Under the pieces are notes generated by a model that worked only from the letters and a program-made list of their open reading frames with translations, was not told the DNA's origin and did no database searches. Positions 27,775 to 35,936 of a stretch of 64,000 nt of DNA are shown piece after piece. Every line of letters begins with the position of its first letter. Position 1 is the stretch's first letter. Source of the DNA: Veillonella ratti (lineage in GTDB: Bacteria; Bacillota; Negativicutes; Veillonellales; Veillonellaceae); assembly GCF_003992115.1 (NCBI RefSeq), contig NZ_RQUX01000001.1, positions 1-64,000 of the forward strand. Reading direction: 5' to 3'. The position numbers and the translations under genes are program-made.

Positions 27775-28497
27775 TTATTTAGGCGCAACAGCCAAGAAAA
27801 ATAATACGGCTATGGTTGCCCCGATGATAGGTCCCAGAACAGGAACCCAAGCGTAACCCCAGTTGGCAGTCCCGCGGTTAGGTACCGGTAAGATTGCATA
27901 AGCCAAGCGAGGGCCAAAATCGCGCGCAGGATTGAGCGCAAAACCGGTGGTAGAACCGAAGGAAAAACCAATGGACGCAACTAACATACCAACGATGAAT
28001 GGGAATAAACCGTCACTCATTTTGCCGAGGCAAAGGATTGCCAACATAAACATAAACGTAGCAATAACTTCGGATAATAAGTTCATAAAACGGTTATCAC
28101 TCATCGGGCCGGTGGCAAAAATACCAACTACATTGCCTTCATCCGGGCCGGTTTGTTTGAAGTGAGGGAAATAGTGAATCATAGTAATCGCGGAACCAAC
28201 GAAGCCGCCCACCATTTGGGCTGCCACAACAGGTAAGACCTGGTCCCACGGGAAAATGCCGCCGGCAGCGAGGGAAATCGTAATAGCCGGATTCAAATGA
28301 GCCGGGCCACCGAGCGCTATGCCGATATATACGGCAAAGGTTACGGCCATGGCCCACCCAAAAATCAAACTCATCCAATTCGGCGCAAACGCTTTCGCCA
28401 ACGTATTTTTTAATAAAACCGAAGAGTTAACCCCACTACCAAAAGCCATTAAAACAGCCGTGCCAACAAACTCACTAATCAGGATCTGTGTATCCAT
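27775..28497 (-). CDS. pduF: Propanediol/glycerol facilitator PduF (MIP family)
   Basis: A 240-residue aquaglyceroporin with six membrane helices and both half-helix motifs, HLNPAIT and ALNPARDFGPR; the Asp after the second NPA is typical of glycerol-type channels. It should let 1,2-propanediol cross the membrane. Here it lies inside the pdu operon near its end, whereas in Salmonella it is divergent and next to pocR. It sits 10 nt after pduQ. Confidence 0.9.
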   Translation of the reverse strand: MDTQILISEFVGTAVLMAFGSGVNSSVLLKNTLAKAFAPNWMSLIFGWAMAVTFAVYIGIALGGPAHLNPAITISLAAGGIFPWDQVLPVVAAQMVGGFVGSAITMIHYFPHFKQTGPDEGNVVGIFATGPMSDNRFMNLLSEVIATFMFMLAILCLGKMSDGLFPFIVGMLVASIGFSFGSTTGFALNPARDFGPRLAYAILPVPNRGTANWGYAWVPVLGPIIGATIAVLFFLAVAPK

Positions 28498-28507
28498 ACG
28501 CGACTCC

Positions 28508-29629
28508 TTACATGATCATTAATAATAGATTTTCCAGATCGTCCTTCGAGGCGGCATATGGATTTGTCTGATAGGTCATATCTTGCAATGCTTTATCCGC
28601 CATAATAGAAACTTTCTGTCTTGCCTCCTGTGCCGAAACGTTGGCTGCCGCACTGATATTGAGCGGACATTCAACGGTTCGGGCAAGTTGTAAGATAGCT
28701 TTAACTAACGCGACTAAAGCATCTCTCTTATCTGTACCTCTATCTGCAAAGCCGAGCTTCTTTGCAAGTTGTACATATTTCTCATACGCCTTTTCAGAAT
28801 GGAAGGCGTTAAACATAACGACTCTGGCGATAAGCATCGCATTGGCCAAACCATGAGGGATGTGGAACTGACCGCCTAGCTGATGAGCTAAGGCGTGGGT
28901 AATACCGAGTCCGGCTCGGTTAAAAGCGAGCCCCGCCATACAGGATGCTTCATGCATCCCCATGCGGTCTTCTTCCGTCGCTCCCGGCGCAAAACACTTA
29001 GGCAGGTATTCAAATACCAACTCCAAGGCTTTTTCGGCGAGCGCATCCGTAAAATGATTAGCCCCCGTTGAAACGATGGCTTCAATAGCATGAACCAATA
29101 CGTCCATACCGCTGTAGGCCGTTACTTTAGGTGGTGCCGTTTTGACAAAAAGCGGCGTTAAAATCGCTTCTTGCGGCAATAAGCTTTCATCTAATATAGG
29201 ATATTTCGTCTGCGAAGTAGGATCCGTAATAACGGCAAATGACGTTACTTCGGAACCGGTGCCGCTGGTGGTCGGAATTACCGTAAAATAACGCACCCCG
29301 CCATACCCCATATGACGTGCAAAGTACAATACGGCTTTGGTTAAATCGATGGCCGATCCGCCACCAATGGCAATTACTACTGTAGGTTGTATTTTCTGAA
29401 TGAATTCCACCCCTTTAACCACATGGCTGATAGGCGGATCCGGCACAACGTCCGTATAAATGCTCACCTCGTTCTGTGGGCGGAGCTCATTCAAAATATA
29501 GTTTAAGTTTTCTGTTCCTTCTAAAAACGGATCACACACGACCAAGATCCGCTCTTGCCGAAATTGCTTCAATCGTAAGAGGGAATCATGGCCGGCAAAG
29601 ATTTTAGTAGGAAATGTCCATTGATTCAT
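28508..29629 (-). CDS. pduQ: 1-propanol dehydrogenase PduQ
   Basis: An iron-type alcohol dehydrogenase of 373 residues. It carries the GGGSAID nucleotide turn, TTSGTGSEVTSFAVITD, and the metal ligand regions YSGMDVLVHAIE and HALAHQLGGQFHIPHG. It reduces propionaldehyde to 1-propanol inside the compartment and regenerates NAD+ for PduP. It is distinct from FucO at 4.4 kb. An AGGAGG site lies upstream, 9 nt after pduP. Confidence 0.9.
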   Translation of the reverse strand: MNQWTFPTKIFAGHDSLLRLKQFRQERILVVCDPFLEGTENLNYILNELRPQNEVSIYTDVVPDPPISHVVKGVEFIQKIQPTVVIAIGGGSAIDLTKAVLYFARHMGYGGVRYFTVIPTTSGTGSEVTSFAVITDPTSQTKYPILDESLLPQEAILTPLFVKTAPPKVTAYSGMDVLVHAIEAIVSTGANHFTDALAEKALELVFEYLPKCFAPGATEEDRMGMHEASCMAGLAFNRAGLGITHALAHQLGGQFHIPHGLANAMLIARVVMFNAFHSEKAYEKYVQLAKKLGFADRGTDKRDALVALVKAILQLARTVECPLNISAAANVSAQEARQKVSIMADKALQDMTYQTNPYAASKDDLENLLLMIM

Positions 29630-29638
29630 AGCTGCCTC

Positions 29639-31054
29639 CTAACGAATTTGGAAGCCTGTAGTTAAGCAACAACGACGGCGACGTGCGAAGTGACGGGCCG
29701 ATGTAGTTGCTTCGCCGGTTGGTGTAGCAATCGTAAAAGTTGTAGTCCCTTCACCGTTGTAACCGAGACCGGCATAGGACGGACCGTTTTTAACAAAAAT
29801 GGACGTTTTCATAGCGCGTGCCATTTTGTTAAGGCGTTCCAAGTTAAGCGAATGCATAGTTGCCGTATGATGTAAACCGGCTTCTAAGAATAAGCAAGTT
29901 GCCAAACCGTCTTCGAAGTTTTCTACTGTTACAATCGGTAAAATCGGCATCAACATTTCAATCGTAGCAAACGGATGATGTTTGTCGGTTTTCATGATGA
30001 TGAGGCGAGGATCGCCGTCTACTTCAATACCTGCATCACGCAAGATTACGGCAGCATTGCGGCCTACATATTTCCGGCTTGGTGTGCAGTTTTTCTGCAA
30101 GGTAATATCCAATAATTTTTGGATTTGATCTTCTCTTTCGATAAGAACCGCACCGGCCTTTTTCATTTCTTCAATCAATTCGTCGGCGATAGAACGAACG
30201 GCTACCACGCTTTTTTCTGCAATGCAGAGGATATTATTATCAAAGCTGGCCCCCATTACGATATCCTGAGCAGCCTGACGAATATTGGCTGTTTCATCAA
30301 CGAATGCAGGCGGATTGCCGGCACCGGCGCCGATTACTTTTTTACCGCTGCACAATGCCTGATGTACAACGCCCGGGCCACCGGTTACAACCAATAAAGG
30401 AATATCCGGATGTACCATCATTTCCTGAGCCGCTTCAATGGACGGTTCTGCGATGGTAACGATTAAGTTATTAATACCGATAGCATCAGCTACAATTTTA
30501 TTAAGTTCGCTTACGAGCCAACGGGATAATTTTTTAGCACCCGGATGAACGCTGAAGAAAATCGCGTTGCCTGCCGCTAACATGCCGATAGCATTACAAA
30601 TCAAAGTTTCACTTGGGTTAGTACTTGGTGTAACTGCCCCGATAACGCCGTAAGGGGATAATTCGTATAAAGTCATCCCGTTATCACCGGTTTCACATTC
30701 CGTTACCAAGTCTTCTACCCCCGGTGTTTTGTCGAGAGTAAGATTCAATTTAATGATCTTATCCGCTACGCGACCCATACCGGTTTCGTCATAGGTCATC
30801 TGCGCTAATTTATTAACCAACGGACGCATGCTCTGACGAATCGCTTCAATAGCCTTACCGCGTGTAGCCAAGGTGCATTCTTCGAATTGAATTTGTGCCT
30901 GTTTAGCGGCTGCTACGGCTGCATTTACAGTGCTGAATACGCCCGGTTCATCAGGTAAGGCACCTTCCGTAGCCGCAGCGCCGGTATCGGTACCGTTCAT
31001 AATATTCATAACCATAGAGCGAATCATGCGTTCTAACTCTTGTTTATTTTCCAT
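29639..31054 (-). CDS. pduP: CoA-acylating propionaldehyde dehydrogenase PduP
   Basis: A 471-residue CoA-dependent aldehyde dehydrogenase that makes propionyl-CoA from propionaldehyde. Residues 1-18 (MENKQELERMIRSMVMN) form an amphipathic helix like the encapsulation peptide of Salmonella PduP; a linker precedes the catalytic domain, with the likely nucleophile Cys in FDNNILCIAEKS. The start at 31054 follows GGAGG; a longer in-frame reading lacks a ribosome site. The start overlaps the end of pduO. Confidence 0.92.
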   Translation of the reverse strand: MENKQELERMIRSMVMNIMNGTDTGAAATEGALPDEPGVFSTVNAAVAAAKQAQIQFEECTLATRGKAIEAIRQSMRPLVNKLAQMTYDETGMGRVADKIIKLNLTLDKTPGVEDLVTECETGDNGMTLYELSPYGVIGAVTPSTNPSETLICNAIGMLAAGNAIFFSVHPGAKKLSRWLVSELNKIVADAIGINNLIVTIAEPSIEAAQEMMVHPDIPLLVVTGGPGVVHQALCSGKKVIGAGAGNPPAFVDETANIRQAAQDIVMGASFDNNILCIAEKSVVAVRSIADELIEEMKKAGAVLIEREDQIQKLLDITLQKNCTPSRKYVGRNAAVILRDAGIEVDGDPRLIIMKTDKHHPFATIEMLMPILPIVTVENFEDGLATCLFLEAGLHHTATMHSLNLERLNKMARAMKTSIFVKNGPSYAGLGYNGEGTTTFTIATPTGEATTSARHFARRRRCCLTTGFQIR

Positions 31055-32084
31055 ACTTTGCCTCCATATAATCCATTGCATATTCTCCGATAGTCACATC
31101 TTCAGCGACTGTCCCCCCACTAATACCTAAGCCACCTATGAGCTTACCGTTTTGCGTCAGCGGAAAGCCGCCGCCAAATGTAACTAAAGGCCTGGATACC
31201 ATGGATTCAATTTGATATAAATCAGCCCCGGGCTGAGTGATTTCTTTCAAAGCTTCGGTCTTACATTTAAGAGCCACTGCCGTATAGGCTTTGCCGGCCG
31301 AAATGTCAGTACTTACGAGCAAAGCGTCCGCCATACGATACGTGAGGACCGGGTTACCGTGTACATCCACTACGGTAATGACAACCGGTACGCCCATAGC
31401 TTCGCTTTTAGCTGTCGCCCCTTCGAGCAAACACATGGCCATACGACGCAGTCGTTCTTCTTCATTCATGGACTTAGCGGCATTCTCGGTATGGCTCTTA
31501 GCCGGCGAAGACGCTTCTGCGGCTTCTCCCAATTTTGCCATAACCTTTGATGATACTTCGTCCACATAGAACATGAAATCTTCCATACGCGCCAGCGTAT
31601 AGATGCAGTCAGACAACCGGTTTACAAACGCCAACGCTGTCGGTCTAACCGGTTCGCCCTGCCGCAAACCGTTGAGTTTTCGTTCTGCCCGTCTGCAAAC
31701 GGTACGGGCCACGTGAAGCTCAGCAGCTGCTAAGTTATTGCCTTGATATATAAAACTTGTGAGCGGTGGCAACAATTGCGTATAGCGGTCGATGATTGAT
31801 TCCAGCTCTTTTATATCCGCCTCACTAATGAGGGTGCTGTACTGTGTTAGTTTAGCTTGGTCCATCGTCGCTACTTCCGCGCAAAGTCTAAATAACAGGC
31901 CTTGTAAATTATGTAAAATTTGTTTTGTTTCCGGATACCGCACCAATTTTTCACACACACTTAAGTGCGCATTCAACTCATCAAGGGTGCCATAGGTGTT
32001 GACCCGTTCCGAGTTTTTAGCAACGCGAGTACCGTCAAACAGTCCCGTCGTGCCCTTATCGCCCGTTTTTGTGTAAATAGCCAT
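31044..32084 (-). CDS. pduO: PduO: cob(I)alamin adenosyltransferase with a C-terminal GlcG/HbpS domain
   Basis: A 346-residue two-domain protein. The N-terminal half (from MAIYTKTGDKGTTGLFDG, with FVNRLSDCIYTLAR) is a PduO-type ATP:cob(I)alamin adenosyltransferase that makes coenzyme B12 for the diol dehydratase. After an Ala/Ser-rich linker, a DUF336 (GlcG/HbpS-like) domain follows, ending in GGGFPLTQNGKLIGGLGISGG. Salmonella PduO has the same architecture. The start at 32084 follows AGGAGG. Confidence 0.92.
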   Translation of the reverse strand: MAIYTKTGDKGTTGLFDGTRVAKNSERVNTYGTLDELNAHLSVCEKLVRYPETKQILHNLQGLLFRLCAEVATMDQAKLTQYSTLISEADIKELESIIDRYTQLLPPLTSFIYQGNNLAAAELHVARTVCRRAERKLNGLRQGEPVRPTALAFVNRLSDCIYTLARMEDFMFYVDEVSSKVMAKLGEAAEASSPAKSHTENAAKSMNEEERLRRMAMCLLEGATAKSEAMGVPVVITVVDVHGNPVLTYRMADALLVSTDISAGKAYTAVALKCKTEALKEITQPGADLYQIESMVSRPLVTFGGGFPLTQNGKLIGGLGISGGTVAEDVTIGEYAMDYMEAKYGK

Positions 32085-32094
32085 GGTGGGCCTC

Positions 32095-32367
32095 CTATTT
32101 ATCAAAACTGTCTATAATACCTACGATAGCGCAATCAACAGCGCTATTGATGTCCTGTCCGTCGCCGAATACATGGCGAGCAGAAGAACCGCGGGTCAAT
32201 AATACGTATTCACCAATCCCGGCACTCACAGTGTCCGCCGCCACTTCATACGAAGGTAACGGTTCCTGATTGCCGTCAACGTATTGTATAATCATCAACT
32301 TCAAGCCCACTAAGGACTCGTGTTTTTGTGTCGATACAATACTGCCTATTACTCTACCAGTCTGCAT
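32095..32367 (-). CDS. pduN: BMC vertex protein PduN (EutN/CcmL family)
   Basis: A 90-residue pentameric vertex protein (MQTGRVIGSIVSTQKHESLVG, GIGEYVLLTRGSSAR, DCAIVGIID). Pentamers cap the corners of the polyhedral shell. The start overlaps the end of pduM by 14 nt; AAGGGA lies upstream. Confidence 0.9.
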   Translation of the reverse strand: MQTGRVIGSIVSTQKHESLVGLKLMIIQYVDGNQEPLPSYEVAADTVSAGIGEYVLLTRGSSARHVFGDGQDINSAVDCAIVGIIDSFDK

Positions 32368-32845
32368 ATCGTTTCGTCCCTTCTACACATACAAGGTGGC
32401 GGTCGCGCAATTCATCAAGCCCGAGAGTGGTAAATCGCTGACCACGAAATATTAGTATAACGGACTCTTTGTTGCAGGTACGAATCGCCGACGCACTAAT
32501 GATGCGCTCTTTGAAACTGTATACCCTGCGGCCCTGTTTATCCGTAAAGGTAAAGGGCCATTTTAGTATCATCGCCGGATCCCACTGTTGGTTGGCGCAC
32601 ATGGCGGTAACCACTGTCATGTCACAACCGTAGGCGACTGCCTGATCAAACCAGTTTACCAAAGGTCCTTCGGCTCGCTCCGTCAGTTCATTCAGTTGCG
32701 TTTGGGTTACGCCCGTAACCGTTACCCGTTGATGATGCAGCAAGGTACGTTCCTCAAGCTTGCCGTCGTGAGCCAAATCCACCTGTCCTCGGCTTTCCAT
32801 TCGCGCCTGCAAGCGTTTGAGTACTGCTGCAATAATTTCGTCCAT
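32354..32845 (-). CDS. pduM: PduM-like microcompartment structural protein
   Basis: A 163-residue protein in the pduM position and with PduM length. It starts with an amphipathic helix (MDEIIAAVLKRLQARM), followed by a middle region with ALRN-like paired hydrophobic segments and a C-terminal GQRFTTLGLDELRDRHL. Salmonella PduM is needed for normal compartment assembly. Sequence identity to PduM is low, so the name rests partly on order and length. Confidence 0.75.
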   Translation of the reverse strand: MDEIIAAVLKRLQARMESRGQVDLAHDGKLEERTLLHHQRVTVTGVTQTQLNELTERAEGPLVNWFDQAVAYGCDMTVVTAMCANQQWDPAMILKWPFTFTDKQGRRVYSFKERIISASAIRTCNKESVILIFRGQRFTTLGLDELRDRHLVCVEGTKRYADW

Positions 32846-32933
32846 AACTACCTCATTCCCTGTAAAATTGCCTGTAGCAATGTTTTTTTAACTCTATCAG
32901 CACTTCACCTTAGCCATGAAATCCACATTTGAG

Positions 32934-33776
32934 TTATACACTGCCAAGAGCAATTCCTAAAGGGGTTACAAATTCCGGATATAGAGGCTTTATAACCTCC
33001 CGTCCGATGACTTTCTCAAAGGTATCAGCAAAATCGGTAAAATTAGTGGCACCGCCTACGACATATACCGGACCGTTCTTACGATAGGCCCCGTCCGTCA
33101 AGGCTTTATTGGTTATGGTGGCCATTTTTTCGACTACCGGACGAATTACCGGATACACTTCCCGTTCTCTTGAATGATCTCGCTTGAGAAGTTCCGCATC
33201 CGCTTGGGAAATTCCATAGTTACCGCTCAGCACAAGCGTCATATGCGAGCCACCGGTCGGTTCATCGGCGGTGTAACTCACTTTGCGCCGTTTAATCACG
33301 GTAATTCCCGTCGTGCCGCCGCCCACATCGACTACAGCACCATTTACCATATCAAGAACCAAGGCGGCTGCCGTCGGTTCATCATATATGGCGGTTACTT
33401 CAAAATCAGCGCCTTCAAGGACATGACTTACTACGTCTTTGTTTTTGCCTAAAGTACCGGGCGGTACGGCCGCTGCGGCCTTCGTTAAGGAGCAACCCAG
33501 TTCCGCTTCGGCTTTTGCTTTTAAACGCCGAGTTATGGTAACTGCCCCCACATAATCTACCACTAAGCCGTCTCTAACGGCCTGCGCGTATTCAAAAGCA
33601 CCGTATACCGGTTGACCGCCTGCATCAACTACGGCAAGGACGATGGACGATGTGCCAAGATCGACGCCGACCCGTAAGGTATCAGCTTCCTTTTCTGAAA
33701 TTGTGCGTGTCGCTCCTTCCTCAACGCATTGATTAAAAGCGGCCAATAGTTGATTTACTTCTTCAATACTGCGCAT
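32934..33776 (-). CDS. eutJ: EutJ-family Hsp70/actin-like protein
   Basis: A 280-residue ASKHA-fold protein with phosphate-1 loop VGVDLGTSSIVLAVVD, phosphate-2 loop GAVVDVGGGTTGITV and the adenosine loop VYVVGGATNFT. This pattern matches EutJ, a presumed chaperone of ethanolamine operons, and not PduG, which is encoded separately. Its place between pduL and pduM is unlike Salmonella. A role in folding or enzyme reactivation inside the compartment is inferred. AGGAGG precedes the ATG. Confidence 0.85.
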   Translation of the reverse strand: MRSIEEVNQLLAAFNQCVEEGATRTISEKEADTLRVGVDLGTSSIVLAVVDAGGQPVYGAFEYAQAVRDGLVVDYVGAVTITRRLKAKAEAELGCSLTKAAAAVPPGTLGKNKDVVSHVLEGADFEVTAIYDEPTAAALVLDMVNGAVVDVGGGTTGITVIKRRKVSYTADEPTGGSHMTLVLSGNYGISQADAELLKRDHSREREVYPVIRPVVEKMATITNKALTDGAYRKNGPVYVVGGATNFTDFADTFEKVIGREVIKPLYPEFVTPLGIALGSV

Positions 33777-33785
33777 ACTTGCCTC

Positions 33786-34409
33786 CTACCGTACTATTTT
33801 CGCCATCGTATGAGCATCCACTTGTGCCGCATTCGCCTCGTCCGTATCTAAATGCATTTCCGTCACATAATCAGGGGAAACGCGAATGATAACATCTTCG
33901 AAAACAGTCGTTCGTTCCGGTGTCGCAACTCGTACCTTTACGGTATCGCCATTATTTACACCCAATTTTGGCGCATCATCGGCATTCACATGGATGTGAC
34001 GCTTGGCGATGATACAGCAAGGAATCGTAATTTGAGCGAATTCCGTTTTTAAGGTAATCGGCACCGCTTTATCAAGCTGACCGGATAACACAATCAGTGG
34101 TTTTACGCCCAGCATACGAGCATCAGTTTGTGAAATTTCCACTTGCGATGCTTTGCGAAGCGGTCCTAATAAACGAACTTTACCAATTTCATTCTTTGGC
34201 CCCACAATAGTTACCACTTGTTCAGCCGCAAATTCACCGGGTTGTTTCAATTGTTTCTTGGACTGTAAGGTCACATGAGGGAATAAACGGTCATAATCGG
34301 CTTGACTGAGATGAATGTGACGATTGGAAATCCCAATTGGGATTTCCGGCGTCTGCACATCTTGGATAATCTGGCGAATCAGCTCTTTTAAAGCATCTTT
34401 ATCCATCAT
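33786..34409 (-). CDS. pduL: Phosphate propanoyltransferase PduL
   Basis: A 207-residue PduL phosphotransacylase that exchanges CoA for phosphate on propionyl-CoA, recycling CoA within the compartment. IPIGISNRHIHLSQ and CCIIAKRHIHVNADDA hold the paired zinc-binding His motifs. Residues 3-16 (DKDALKELIRQIIQDV) look like an encapsulation helix. Two adjacent ATGs follow AAAGGA. No propionate kinase (PduW) is found in the window to use the propionyl-phosphate. Confidence 0.92.
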   Translation of the reverse strand: MMDKDALKELIRQIIQDVQTPEIPIGISNRHIHLSQADYDRLFPHVTLQSKKQLKQPGEFAAEQVVTIVGPKNEIGKVRLLGPLRKASQVEISQTDARMLGVKPLIVLSGQLDKAVPITLKTEFAQITIPCCIIAKRHIHVNADDAPKLGVNNGDTVKVRVATPERTTVFEDVIIRVSPDYVTEMHLDTDEANAAQVDAHTMAKIVR

Positions 34410-34485
34410 AGGTTATCCTTTGCTAATTAGTTAATCTGTAATCAGTGTTACTAATTCAAGTATTTTATAAAAAGCAATGATCTTA

Positions 34486-34755
34486 TTATTTAACCAAGAT
34501 GCTTTCTACATCGCTATGAGGGCGTGGAATTACATGAGTGGATACAACTTCGCCCACTTTAGCAGCTGCTGCACAGCCTGCATCTACAGCGGCTTTAACA
34601 GCGCCTACATCACCACGAACCATTACAGTTACCAAACCGGAACCGATTTTTTCATAACCGGTCAATGTTACGTTAGCTGCTTTTACCATAGCATCAGCTG
34701 CTTCAATAGCGCCTACTAAACCTTTTGTTTCTACCATGCCTAATGCATTATTCAT
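34486..34755 (-). CDS. pduJ: BMC shell hexamer PduJ
   Basis: An 89-residue single BMC-domain protein, nearly the same as the pduA product of this locus over most of its length ([20 protein letters not shown]). It forms facet hexamers. The pore loop after [12 protein letters not shown] is of the PduA/J kind. AGGAGG lies upstream. Confidence 0.92.
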   Translation of the reverse strand: MNNALGMVETKGLVGAIEAADAMVKAANVTLTGYEKIGSGLVTVMVRGDVGAVKAAVDAGCAAAAKVGEVVSTHVIPRPHSDVESILVK

Positions 34756-34827
34756 TATAAATCCTCCTTTAATGGATCCTGCTTATCTGTAAATCTTGTG
34801 TTTCAACCAAAGTGCTTACCTTTTGGG

Positions 34828-35559
34828 TTATTCTTTTGGTTTTGTAGTTGTTTTAGCTCGACTCGGCCGTTTCTTTGGCGTTGGTTTTACAACCTTCAGC
34901 AAGGCTTCTTTCGTTGTATCAACGGAAGGTGCCGCCTTGGTTGTTGCGGTTGGTTTTGTGTCAGACGCCTCAGTTTTGGCAGTTTCAACCGGTTTAACCG
35001 GTTCGGCCGCTTTAGCCGACGCTTTTGTCGCCGTCGAAGTTGCTGCTTTTACCGGTTCTGCTTTAGCAGTTTCAGCCGGTTTAGCCGCTTCGGTTGCTTT
35101 AGCCGGTGTACGCTTCACCGGTTTAGCCGTAGAAGCTGTTGTATTAGCCTCAGTTTTGGCCGGTGCCTTAGCAGGTGCCGCTACTTTAGTAGCTGCTACC
35201 GGTTTTGCTTCGTTTTTTTCAGCGGGAGTCGGTATGTCTTCCTTCACAACTTCCGTTGCCTGAGGGTTCAATACCGGTTTACCGCCACCGCTTAATAGCA
35301 TTGCGTCAATGCCTTCAGCCGGTCTTGGAATTACTTTATGAGCAATGTAATGACGTTCTTGTTTAGCTTGGGCTACCCCGGCTTGTACAGCTGCCTGAAC
35401 CGCGCCTACATCACCGGTTACTTTAACGGTCATCCAACCGCCGCCACGTGCTTTTTCTACGTTCAAAATCGTTACATTAGCTGCTTTCACCATCACGTCA
35501 GCCGCTTTGATGGCTGCTGCGAGGCCAGCTACTTCCAAGAGTCCTAATGCTTCTTTCAA
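34828..35559 (-). CDS. pduK: PduK-like BMC shell protein with a long basic low-complexity tail
   Basis: A 243-residue protein. Residues 1 to about 90 are a BMC domain (ALGLLEVAGLAAAIKAADVM, VTGDVGAVQAAV, KVIPRP). The remaining about 150 residues are a Lys/Ala/Thr/Pro/Glu-rich low-complexity tail with repeated KP, AK and TA units, ending in the strongly basic KKRPSRAKTTTKPK. Salmonella PduK also has a C-terminal extension, but a shorter one with cysteines; no Cys is present here. The tail resembles histone H1-like or scaffold tails. Its end overlaps no gene; its start overlaps the end of pduH by 4 nt. Confidence 0.85.
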   Translation of the reverse strand: MKEALGLLEVAGLAAAIKAADVMVKAANVTILNVEKARGGGWMTVKVTGDVGAVQAAVQAGVAQAKQERHYIAHKVIPRPAEGIDAMLLSGGGKPVLNPQATEVVKEDIPTPAEKNEAKPVAATKVAAPAKAPAKTEANTTASTAKPVKRTPAKATEAAKPAETAKAEPVKAATSTATKASAKAAEPVKPVETAKTEASDTKPTATTKAAPSVDTTKEALLKVVKPTPKKRPSRAKTTTKPKE

Positions 35560-35933
35560 AATGCCACCTCCAATCCGGGGTCGGTTTTAAAAGGATTGCC
35601 TTTTACCAGGCGAGCTGCATTGGCCCCTAACGCTCGCATAGTTTGTTTTGCTTGTTTATAATTACGCAAACGATATATAAATTGATGAGGCGGTAAGTTT
35701 TTATAACTTAACACCAAAGTATCAGCACTGCAGCCTACTCCTACGGATAAGGCCGATGCATGAGAGGCTTCATCAGCCATAAGCAATATATCATCGCTTG
35801 CAGCACGTGCCTCTAAGCTATACGGAATGCCTTCTTCTTCAATACCGAACAAGAGATCCTGAATAGTTTCCACTGATACATTGGGGTGGTGATAAATCAT
35901 AATGGTCGGTTTAGGTGCAATGATAACCTCCAT
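35556..35933 (-). CDS. pduH: Diol dehydratase reactivase small subunit PduH
   Basis: A 125-residue protein of the DdrB/PduH family (KPTIMIYHHPN, GIEEEGIPYSLEA, VGVGCSADTLVLSYKNLPPH). With PduG it swaps damaged cobalamin out of diol dehydratase. It follows pduG directly and overlaps pduK. Confidence 0.9.
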   Translation of the reverse strand: MEVIIAPKPTIMIYHHPNVSVETIQDLLFGIEEEGIPYSLEARAASDDILLMADEASHASALSVGVGCSADTLVLSYKNLPPHQFIYRLRNYKQAKQTMRALGANAARLVKGNPFKTDPGLEVAF

Positions 35934-35936
35934 AAT

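Noticed and set aside
34796-35295. Two long plus-strand open frames opposite the pduK-like gene
   Set aside because: They are shadows of the Ala/Lys/Thr/Pro-rich tail; their Ser/Arg/Cys/Phe or Gly/Ala/Val-rich translation has no domain, start signal or neighbour support.
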